Assembly: GCA_002633005.1 (NCBI GenBank)
Contig: NMRA01000059.1
Location: 1,141,133 to 1,205,132 of the forward strand
Reading direction: 5' to 3'
From: Phoronis australis
Lineage: Eukaryota; Phoronida; Phoronidae
DNA length: 64,000 nt
In this document: positions 35,901-64,000 of the stretch, piece after piece
Layout: every line of letters begins with the position of its first letter
Numbering within the stretch: the first letter of the stretch is position 1
The notes under the pieces: generated by a model
What the model saw: only the letters and a program-made list of their open reading frames with translations
The model's database searches: none
Told to the model about the DNA's origin: nothing
Made by a program: the position numbers and the translations under genes

Positions 35901-38885
35901 TCATTAAATATTCCTAAAATACATGCAGCTTGACTTTTACTACTTATCAGAAAATTAAAACTTAAATTGTTCAGGATATCAGTTGTTTTTATAGTTGCTA
36001 AATGTTCTGTTGTAGAATTCATCAGGGCCAGATAACAGCCAATCAGATGTTACTTCCTGTGTTGGACAAACTGCGGAAAGGGACCAGCGAACAAGTGAAC
36101 GAACTTAGGGTAGGTGTATTTTATCAGAGATTGGTATGGTAGGATAATGGTATGAAATTTACTTGAAGTTAAATGCTGTAGGATAATGGTATGAAATTTA
36201 CATGAAGTTAAATGTTGTAGGATAATGGTATGAAATTTACATGAAGTTAAATGTTGTAGGATAATGGTATGAAATTTACATGAAGTTAAATGTTGTAGGA
36301 TAATGGTATGAAATTTACATGAAGTTAAATGTTGCCATATCAGATATGACGCATCCAACCTGTTCCAAAAACATCCGAGTCTATCCTAAACTCTTGATGA
36401 AATGTGCTGAGAATTGACCAAAACTTGCATTGAATGAGATACCTTCCATAGTGTCCTTACTCGGGTTTTATTGTGTTTTCAAACATTTATTCGATTCGTT
36501 CTCTGTTTAAGCATGCTGTGTAAAAGTTTTTGAGAATGTAGTTAGAACTATCATGTNNNNNNNNNNNNNNNNNNNNNNNNNNNNNNNNNNNNNNNNNNNN
36601 NNNNNNNNNNNNNNNNNNNNNNNNNNNNNNNNNNNNNNNNNNNNNNNNNNNNNNNNNNNNNNNNNNNNNNNNNNNNNNNNNNNNNNNNNNNNNNNNNNNN
36701 NNNNNNNNNNNNNNNNNNNNNNNNNNNNNNNNNNNNNNNNNNNNNNNNNNNNNNNNNNNNNNNNNNNNNNNNNNNNNNNNNNNNNNNNNNNNNNNNNNNN
36801 NNNNNNNNNNNNNNNNNNNNNNNNNNNNNNNNNNNNNNNNNNNNNNNNNNNNNNNNNNNNNNNNNNNNNNNNNNNNNNNNNNNNNNNNNNNNNNNNNNNN
36901 NNNNNNNNNNNNNNNNNNNNNNNNNNNNNNNNNNNNNNNNNNNNNNNNNNNNNNNNNNNNNNNNNNNNNNNNNNNNNNNNNNNNNNNNNNNNNNNNNNNN
37001 NNNNNNNNNNNNNNNNNNNNNNNNNNNNNNNNNNNNNNNNNNNNNNNNNNNNNNNNNNNNNNNNNNNNNNNNNNNNNNNNNNCGCTGATACTAACGCTGA
37101 TACTATCGCTGATACTATCGCTGATACTAACGCTGATACTATCGCTGATACTATCGCTGATACTAACGCTGATACTAACGCTGATACTAACACTGATACT
37201 AACACTGATACTATCACTGATACTATCCCTTTAAATAGTTATCATTACAGCTGATGGTTATTTTCTCTCTTGTTTCTAATAAAATATGGAATAAAAATAA
37301 TACCCTTGAAAACTTTTCCTGTATGGAATGTTGTCAGCCTGTTATGTTCACATCGCAGCCAACTGATAAAACTTAAAAACAACTTCTTGGAAGAGATTTG
37401 TGTTGTTTTGTGATACAATTGGTTTAAACCTTGTCAAATTTTTAGGAAGAAAGTCCTGTAACATTTTTGTATCTTTGTTGTTTCAGGATACAATTGGTTT
37501 CAATCTTGCCGGCCTCAGATTTCTACAGCAGCAAATAGAGACAAAGGAAGAAGTGTCTTTCTTCAAAGATGCAACTGGCAGGTTCAAAACAAAAAAGAAA
37601 AAGGCGAAGAAGCGAGCTATTCTAGCTCTCAAGACGTGACCGTTGCCATGTGTCAACAAATTTGTTGCCAAAAGTAAAACGGTGATTCGCACCAGGTGGC
37701 GCTAGTGAATAGCGCCTTGTGCGCTCTCAACGAAACACATGCAAATAGATTTTGTCCATTGAGAATATATTTTATTGTCAGCTTAAATCTTTTGCTAAAG
37801 TGAGTGAATTATTTTCCAGAAATAGTTATGTGGTGTGTAAGACCAAATTCCTGTGTTGTCACTTTCATGAAACTGGCCTCTATGTTTATTTTAAATCGCT
37901 GTGACTGTGTTAGAGAACCGTTTCCTGTGTATGGTCATTGTTTTACTCTTCTCAGGTCGTGATTTTGGGTGTATGCCTCTGTTCCATGCATCAAACCATG
38001 AGTAAGGCCTCTAGGTGCATAACACGATTCGAGTTATTTTGTGTCCTGTTATTGTGATGAGGAAATGTTATCTTGTAATGGTTACTTGTGTACATTCTTG
38101 GTAATGAGGAAGTGTTGTTATGGAAACCTTATTCTTGATTTTCAAGTTTGTGGTGGTGAAAGTCAAACTGATGTGCTGCGGATCTTGTGTTACATTAGCC
38201 AGACTTTAAGGAACTGAAACTTTTATTTTCTGTCGCGACGCTGAAACGAATCTTGATTTAATTAGTAATTGAATTAGAATGATTTGCAATGATGTAGATG
38301 TAAATGTCTATTAAGTAGATTTCTTGGTTGTAGAATTGATTCTAATCATGAATGTTTTGATCCAATTCCTTGGTTCGACTCTGTTGCAGCTGTTACTTGG
38401 CATTTCTGATACTATATTTAGAAAATGTTTTTAACTTTCTAGTCCTCCAATTATAAACCCGTGGGCATGTTTCTGGAAGAGACTATTGGCTTTTGTCTTT
38501 AGGCATAAGGTAGCATTCTGATTACGAATAGCGAAACGTTGATTTTTGTTGTTTGAGTTTCTCGAAACGTTTTCTCTCCTGTATAGTCGAGCGGACTGTG
38601 GATTTGTCTTTTGACTTCGAGTGGTATTCAGATTTTCTGATTTTCGGTCTTAGCCATTTTTAGTGAATCCGGACAAGTCAAGTGTCGACCAATTGTAGCC
38701 GAAAGTCAAAAGTGAGCCGACTCTTCAATAAATGAGCTCAGGTATATTTTCGGAAACACAGGGCTTGTAATGTGTCAACAATATTGAGATGGTATGACAA
38801 ACAATATTAATGGTACTAATGGTATCGTTAAGGTTATTTTGTATGTAAGCCAAAATATGCTGAAATAAATTGTCTCGTTTCTCAA
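11761..38885 (+). CDS. WDR3: WDR3 gene (UTP-B small-subunit processome WD40 protein), whole locus
   Basis: WDR3 (yeast Utp12/Dip2) is a nucleolar WD40 protein of the UTP-B complex that helps process the 18S part of pre-rRNA. Eighteen coding exons are visible: 11779-11952, 13646-13989, 18791-18892, 21169-21266, 21729-21861, 22967-23157, 24651-24846, 25310-25537, 27921-28078, 29465-29576, 30211-30345, 31081-31128, 31748-31813, 32035-32127, 33060-33154, 33941-34069, 36016-36109 and 37487-37639. They total 2,549 nt, about 850 codons against roughly 943 in human as I recall. All introns are GT..AG and phases agree at every joint except between exons 2 and 3, where coding sequence is missing. The product shows two sets of WD repeats (for example [29 protein letters not shown]), then an acidic/basic linker and a C-terminal Utp12 domain. 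It converges on SPAG17. Identity is from remembered similarity to human WDR3. Confidence 0.93.
11953..13645 (+). other. WDR3 intron 1 of the coding part
   Basis: Contains a ~140-bp inverted-repeat element (12325-12467); otherwise no recognised feature. Confidence 0.6.
12325..12467. mobile_element. Small MITE with ~28-bp terminal inverted repeats
   Basis: Left end ccctccgtgcgttcagtaga then cgctaggacct; right end aggtcctagcgttactgaac then gggagg. The arms are near-perfect inverted complements. No clear target duplication. Confidence 0.55.
13646..13989 (+). CDS. WDR3: WDR3 coding exon 2 (WD repeats 2-4)
   Basis: Acceptor ...tatttcag to donor AAG|GTGAGC, 344 nt, phase 0 to phase 2. It encodes about 114 residues including [14 protein letters not shown] and [16 protein letters not shown], and ends in [11 protein letters not shown]...LVT. 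In human WDR3 the next residues are the following WD blade; the exon that should carry it is not found downstream. Confidence 0.93.
14180..14620 (+). repeat. Interspersed repeat family B, copy 1
   Basis: Shares long stretches with 20220-20620 (ctgtatttcctaaacccact, ccctctagtggcaatttcat, ttgcaatgcattcgtgggtg). Non-coding, with runs of gttttgttttg. Superfamily not identified. Confidence 0.6.
14848..16512 (+). repeat. 29-bp satellite, about 57 near-identical copies
   Basis: Unit gactctagatacaaaaggtt + gccaaatgt, each with a TCTAGA palindrome. After the first two units (one 27 bp long, one with an A for G change) I see essentially no variation, and the array ends exactly at the N at 16513. It lies in the interval where a WDR3 exon is missing. 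Confidence 0.95.
16513..16513. other. Assembly gap (single N) ending the 29-bp satellite
   Basis: The satellite stops mid-unit (gatacaa) at the N, and unrelated 19-bp repeats begin after it. True gap size is unknown; a missing WDR3 exon probably belongs here. Confidence 0.75.
16514..16580 (+). repeat. 19-bp tandem repeat, about 3.5 copies
   Basis: Unit tgtttcatttgtcacggcg at 16514, 16533, 16552 and a partial at 16571, directly after the N. Confidence 0.85.
16651..17644. mobile_element. ~1-kb TIR element (TACCGTATTCGCC .. type)
   Basis: Left end tactgtatgtgtcgtaataa + ccgccc matches the inverse of the right end at 21 of 26 positions. Both ends could be flanked by TA, as in Tc1/mariner insertions. 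No transposase frame seen. Confidence 0.5.
17836..18570 (+). mobile_element. Family C element, copy 1, beginning with a 135-bp palindrome
   Basis: 17836-17970 is an imperfect palindrome with about 65-bp arms (centre gagaccgaaggtctagg). It is followed by a single copy of a ~32-bp motif and a body that reappears inverted at 26520-27080 (for example aactttccatgtcagaggtcactg). Ends approximate. Confidence 0.6.
18791..18892 (+). CDS. WDR3: WDR3 coding exon after the missing segment
   Basis: 102 nt, phase 0 at both ends, acceptor ttcattgcag and donor CAC|GTAAGT. It encodes [20 protein letters not shown] and ends LACH, equivalent to the human segment that opens the second propeller. Splicing it directly to the exon ending at 13989 would create a stop (AG+A GCC CCC TAG), so an exon or exons of length 3n+1 must lie between them. 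Confidence 0.88.
19380..20620 (+). repeat. Interspersed repeat family B, long copy
   Basis: Begins with a GC-rich cgtccgtccgggcggcgtcc block, then internally repeated modules (ctgtatctcctaaacc, cccctagtggcaattttagg, catctagtggccatttttat). The 3' half matches 14180-14620. Mostly open but not coding. Confidence 0.6.
21169..21266 (+). CDS. WDR3: WDR3 coding exon (basic linker)
   Basis: Acceptor taattcag, donor GTATGT at 21267; 98 nt, phase 0 to 2. It encodes [20 protein letters not shown] and a following run of lysines, matching the lysine-rich linker inside the WDR3 propeller region. Confidence 0.87.
21729..21861 (+). CDS. WDR3: WDR3 coding exon
   Basis: Acceptor ttgacaccag, donor ACA|GTAGGT; 133 nt. 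The first base completes CTG from the previous exon, and the exon ends in phase 0. It encodes [20 protein letters not shown], which corresponds to the human segment with DEIQRV and KIKSFD. Confidence 0.88.
21910..22780 (+). repeat. Interspersed repeat family B, copy split by a MITE
   Basis: gtggtgacccctagtgacaa at the left and tttgcggtgcattcgtgggt at the right are family-B modules, interrupted by the MITE at 22161-22646. Removing the MITE and one AATTTT restores the usual family-B order, so the MITE is the younger insertion. Confidence 0.6.
22161..22646 (+). mobile_element. Family A MITE, copy 1 (6-bp target duplication AATTTT)
   Basis: 486 bp, ends caatgcttggaat (two changes from cagggcttggaat) and attccaagccctg. 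AATTTT flanks both sides (22155-22160, 22647-22652). Interior gcggatttccgctttttt and gatgcatgctactgatggtg shared with the copies at 25618 and 40105. Confidence 0.75.
22967..23157 (+). CDS. WDR3: WDR3 coding exon (WD repeat)
   Basis: Acceptor ttggttccag at 22966, donor GTTGGT at 23158; 191 nt, phase 0 to 2. It encodes [13 protein letters not shown], then [20 protein letters not shown] and AVKIWN. The start was chosen because [13 protein letters not shown] joins the preceding LT in frame and fits the human order; the same frame is open further upstream, so the exact acceptor is slightly uncertain. Confidence 0.85.
23345..24340 (+). mobile_element. Family E element copy containing a 101-bp minisatellite
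   Basis: Left part (tatgtaggacctttatgttg) and right part (tttatgtgaccatgtcgttttag) match the intact copy at 58862-59353. A four-copy 101-bp tandem repeat (23417-23825) and a cctgaggatgagacatgcag / cctgaagaaaggagattcgt block lie between them. Ends not defined. Confidence 0.4.
23417..23825 (+). repeat. 101-bp tandem repeat, four copies
   Basis: Units start tacacaactacagagtgtag at 23417, 23518, 23619 and 23720, each containing cctcttcccgctgtcat. Confidence 0.9.
24651..24846 (+). CDS. WDR3: WDR3 coding exon (WD repeat)
   Basis: Acceptor atccattcag, donor AAG|GTATAA; 196 nt with the first base completing AGG, ending in phase 0. It encodes [35 protein letters not shown] and [16 protein letters not shown], close to the equivalent human blade. 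Confidence 0.92.
25310..25537 (+). CDS. WDR3: WDR3 coding exon (WD repeats)
   Basis: Acceptor tctgtgcag, donor AAG|GTAATT; 228 nt, phase 0 at both ends. It encodes [34 protein letters not shown] and [17 protein letters not shown], all strongly WDR3-like. Confidence 0.94.
25618..26123 (+). mobile_element. Family A MITE, copy 2 (6-bp target duplication TAATGA)
   Basis: 506 bp between perfect 13-bp terminal repeats CAGGGCTTGGAAT, with TAATGA at 25612-25617 and 26124-26129. In a WDR3 intron. A 124-codon frame inside is not shared in frame by the other copies and is not taken as a gene. Confidence 0.8.
26500..27646 (-). mobile_element. Family C element, copy 2 (inverted)
   Basis: The body at 26520-27080 is the reverse complement of 17985-18570. 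Its palindrome is at 27512-27646 with ~65-bp arms. A perfect short hairpin AGTGCAATACGG..CCGTATTGCACT is at the far end (26528-26569). The ~32-bp motif found once in copy 1 is here a 14-copy array. Ends approximate. Confidence 0.6.
27081..27527 (+). repeat. 32-bp minisatellite, 14 copies
   Basis: Unit atgtgatgaatacaaaactt + acctcgaagcgt with almost no variation. It sits inside family C copy 2, next to its palindrome. Confidence 0.95.
27633..27747 (+). repeat. 58-bp tandem duplication
   Basis: Two copies starting ccactctaggtacgtta at 27633 and 27691, overlapping the end of family C copy 2. Confidence 0.85.
27921..28078 (+). CDS. WDR3: WDR3 coding exon (WD repeat)
   Basis: Acceptor cttttttcag, donor AG|GTACAT; 158 nt, phase 0 to 2. 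It encodes [20 protein letters not shown], then [18 protein letters not shown] and AHDD, one of the best conserved blades in the family. Confidence 0.94.
28386..28533 (+). repeat. 48-bp tandem repeat, three copies
   Basis: Units start taaatgcaatgagtgcagtc at 28386, 28434 and 28482. WDR3 intron. Confidence 0.9.
28884..29003 (+). repeat. 58-bp tandem duplication
   Basis: Two copies starting gaaatgaattacacaac at 28884 and 28942, with a partial third at 29000. Confidence 0.85.
29272..29441 (+). repeat. 27-bp minisatellite, six copies, just before a WDR3 acceptor
   Basis: Unit attgacactgtgattatgta + gaacctt; the array ends 23 bp before the acceptor at 29464. Confidence 0.92.
29465..29576 (+). 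CDS. WDR3: WDR3 coding exon (WD repeat)
   Basis: Acceptor tccatttcag, donor GAG|GTATTG; 112 nt, first base completes AGC, ends in phase 0. It encodes [20 protein letters not shown] and [13 protein letters not shown] 27-bp minisatellite ends about 24 bp before the acceptor. Confidence 0.93.
29577..30210 (+). other. WDR3 intron
   Basis: Short runs of ctcgtattgtc(a/t)catgat at 29585-29650; otherwise nothing recognised. Confidence 0.5.
30211..30345 (+). CDS. WDR3: WDR3 coding exon (last WD repeat)
   Basis: Acceptor tcgtacccag, donor ATG|GTTTGT; 135 nt, phase 0 at both ends. It encodes [34 protein letters not shown] and LVLEEEREM, the end of the second propeller and start of the charged linker. 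Confidence 0.93.
30482..30880 (+). repeat. Possible diverged family E copy
   Basis: Begins ttaaggttgtgtacgac, close to the TTAAGGGTTATGTAGGAC end of the copy at 58862, and shares gcaaagctataaaattta with 50437-50455. Right end not found. Confidence 0.35.
31081..31128 (+). CDS. WDR3: WDR3 short coding exon (acidic linker)
   Basis: 48 nt, phase 0, acceptor tatttttgcag and donor GTG|GTGAGT. It encodes [16 protein letters not shown], matching the EREAEYEES-type linker of human WDR3. Confidence 0.87.
31748..31813 (+). CDS. WDR3: WDR3 short coding exon
   Basis: 66 nt, phase 0, acceptor gtgttgtag and donor GCT|GTGAGT. It encodes [13 protein letters not shown] at its end, equivalent to human GKKTIETVKA; the next exon continues directly with [11 protein letters not shown]. 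Confidence 0.88.
32035..32127 (+). CDS. WDR3: WDR3 coding exon (start of Utp12 domain)
   Basis: 93 nt, phase 0, acceptor tctttttaag and donor CAG|GTGAAA. It encodes [20 protein letters not shown] and a following CKAAGKQ, nearly identical to human in this stretch. Confidence 0.92.
33060..33154 (+). CDS. WDR3: WDR3 coding exon (Utp12 domain)
   Basis: 95 nt, phase 0 to 2, acceptor acccaccag and donor AG|GTAAAC. It encodes [19 protein letters not shown] and RKVKSS, matching the human MAYG..SP..YVLEI segment. Confidence 0.91.
33574..33659 (+). repeat. 17-bp tandem repeat, five copies
   Basis: Unit ttgagcagggtgagcct with minor changes. Confidence 0.9.
33740..33940 (+). repeat. 28-bp minisatellite, seven copies, ending at a WDR3 acceptor
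   Basis: Unit actgcaacaatgtgtatgac + ctgtgcag. The last, altered unit (gtgggtatgacctgtgtgttgcag) contains the acceptor of the exon at 33941. Confidence 0.9.
33941..34069 (+). CDS. WDR3: WDR3 coding exon (Utp12 domain)
   Basis: 129 nt, one base completing AGT, ending AA in phase 2 before donor GTAGGT. It encodes [20 protein letters not shown] and CRCLLFLL. A 28-bp tandem array runs directly up to the acceptor tgtgttgcag. Confidence 0.92.
34492..34761 (+). repeat. 18-bp minisatellite, fifteen copies
   Basis: Unit atgacatccactcacagt. Because 18 is a multiple of three it is open in several frames on both strands, which makes false repetitive ORFs. Confidence 0.95.
34784..35399. repeat. 616-bp imperfect palindrome (arms ~260-280 bp)
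   Basis: 34784-35044 matches the reverse complement of 35117-35399 over its length, with small indels: gtttaccaggttgtacttat, ctttctgaaagatg, gttcctccaatcatattg, gggaactgtgtctcagattt. Lies in a WDR3 intron. Probably a fold-back or long-TIR element; no target duplication identified. Confidence 0.75.
36016..36109 (+). CDS. WDR3: WDR3 coding exon (Utp12 domain)
   Basis: 94 nt, first base completes AAA, ends in phase 0 at AGG|GTAGGT. It encodes [20 protein letters not shown], matching human IHFGQITSNQML. A 39-bp minisatellite begins about 30 bp after the donor. Confidence 0.92.
36139..36333 (+). repeat. 39-bp minisatellite, five copies, just after a WDR3 donor
   Basis: Unit gtaggataatggtatgaaat + ttacatgaagttaaatgtt; begins 30 bp after the donor at 36110. 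Confidence 0.92.
36557..37082. other. Assembly gap, 526 N
   Basis: In a WDR3 intron. The exons on either side join in frame and in the expected human order, so no coding sequence need be missing here. The following 12-bp repeat suggests the gap is unresolved minisatellite. Confidence 0.9.
37083..37228 (+). repeat. 12-bp minisatellite (gctgatacta[a/t]c), twelve copies
   Basis: Starts right at the gap edge, so its full length is unknown. Confidence 0.92.
37400..37490 (+). repeat. 75-bp partial duplication of the last WDR3 exon start
   Basis: gatacaattggttt occurs at 37412 and again at the true exon start 37487; the preceding tgttgtttt tract is also shared. The upstream copy has TG where the acceptor AG should be, so it cannot be used, yet the frame stays open through it. 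Confidence 0.7.
37487..37639 (+). CDS. WDR3: WDR3 terminal coding exon (stop TGA at 37637)
   Basis: Acceptor ttgtttcag; 50 codons plus TGA. It encodes [29 protein letters not shown] and a basic tail (KKKKAKKR), the typical lysine-rich WDR3 C-terminus. The first part of the exon has a 75-bp in-frame degenerate duplicate just upstream. Confidence 0.93.
   Translation, partial: DTIGFNLAGLRFLQQQIETKEEVSFFKDATGRFKTKKKKAKKRAILALKT
37640..38885 (+). other. WDR3 3' UTR
   Basis: AT-rich non-coding sequence after the WDR3 stop, ending near the AATAAA signals at 38727-38732 and 38864-38869. No open frame of note and no recognised repeat. The end point is inferred from the poly(A) signals only. Confidence 0.55.
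38727..38869 (+). terminator. Candidate WDR3 poly(A) signals
   Basis: Two AATAAA hexamers on the + strand, at 38727-38732 and 38864-38869. The second is followed by T/G-rich sequence (ttgtctcgtttctc), which suits a downstream element, so it is the preferred WDR3 end. Confidence 0.5.
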
Positions 38886-39360
38886 AAAGCCTTGTTTGAC
38901 ACAAATCATTTTGGAAAACCTAACATTGTACCTCCGAATGCATACCCATGGGTATACATTTCGAGGGCCTGTTTATGGAAATTCTTGGTACTTGTGATAT
39001 TGTGGAGCTGATTTTTAAAGAAAATAAAACAACACTTTTAATAAATATAAATTTATGCACTATGATTATCACATTTACACCATTATACAACAGACACTGA
39101 GATGGATGTTTATGCATCTCTTGATCTTAACAAAATACTTCCTTTGAAACTGGCTTGTAACTGTATCATAATGTAGTGGAATGCTCGTTTAGTAGAAATA
39201 AAATGATCCAGTGGTTTGTAAGTAATAATTCAGTAAAAGCCCATTGGGTAAAAATACAACTTTTATATTAATCAAATTGGTTTGAAAACCATTTCCAATG
39301 GTTCACTGTACACGTATGCCTACAATGTCTGCAATAAAACAAAATGAACTCGCAACCAAA
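38886..39360. other. Space between the convergent WDR3 and SPAG17 3' ends
   Basis: AT-rich, no gene. It contains a perfect 14-bp palindrome ATACCCATGGGTAT at 38942-38955. Otherwise nothing recognised. Confidence 0.5.

Positions 39361-64000
<24,640 letters not shown>

Larger units (their letters stand above)
34070..36015 (+). other. WDR3 intron
   Basis: Holds the 18-bp array and the long palindrome; the remainder (35400-36015) shows nothing recognised. Confidence 0.5.

Noticed and set aside
36507-37254. Long frames of 233-236 codons on both strands
   Set aside because: Mostly N plus a 12-bp repeat.

Overview
The window is eukaryotic, from an invertebrate animal, most likely a basal deuterostome such as a cephalochordate (amphioxus). 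Short exons sit in large introns with GT..AG borders. The sequence is full of minisatellites and small terminal-inverted-repeat transposons, and there are three assembly gaps (single N at 6750 and 16513, an N run at 36557-37082). The species is inferred, not shown; no alignment or search could be run. Gene identities rest on my memory of the human proteins.

Two genes can be read with confidence, and they converge. (1) WDR3 (yeast Utp12/Dip2 homologue; a UTP-B/small-subunit processome WD40 protein for 18S rRNA maturation) lies on the + strand. Eighteen coding exons run from the ATG at 11779 to the TGA at 37637-37639, with a 3' UTR to about 38.9 kb. One stretch of roughly 95-105 codons, expected between the exons ending at 13989 and starting at 18791, is not in the sequence; that interval holds a 29-bp satellite broken by the N at 16513. 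(2) SPAG17 (Chlamydomonas PF6 homologue; C1a projection of the axonemal central pair) lies on the - strand. Twenty-seven coding exons run from 63044 down to a TGA at 39548-39550. They join in one continuous frame of 1,483 codons and represent about the C-terminal two thirds of the protein; the 5' end is beyond the window. As I recall it, WDR3 and SPAG17 are also tail-to-tail neighbours at human 1p12, so this looks like retained microsynteny. The genes share location, not pathway: one makes ribosomes, the other moves cilia.

Region by region: 1-11.7 kb has no gene I can identify. It holds a short ORF with a signal-peptide-like start at 1493, a 2.1-kb TIR transposon (7051-9173) with a nested Penelope-like remnant, degenerate TTAGGG repeats and a LINE-like tail. 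11.7-38.9 kb is WDR3. 38.9-39.36 kb is the short gap between the two 3' ends. 39.36-64 kb is SPAG17.

The most striking pattern is that many tandem repeats sit on, or directly beside, splice sites of these two genes. A 47-bp array repeats one SPAG17 acceptor about ten times, 45-bp and 98-bp repeats copy two other acceptors, a 69-bp in-frame repeat copies a donor, and in WDR3 a 75-bp in-frame duplication copies the start of the last exon while a 28-bp array runs up to an acceptor. Several transposon families can also be delimited by terminal repeats and target-site duplications: three ~500-bp copies with 6-bp duplications, one element with 5-bp and one with TTAA duplications, and an inverted pair in which a single internal motif has grown into a 14-copy minisatellite.
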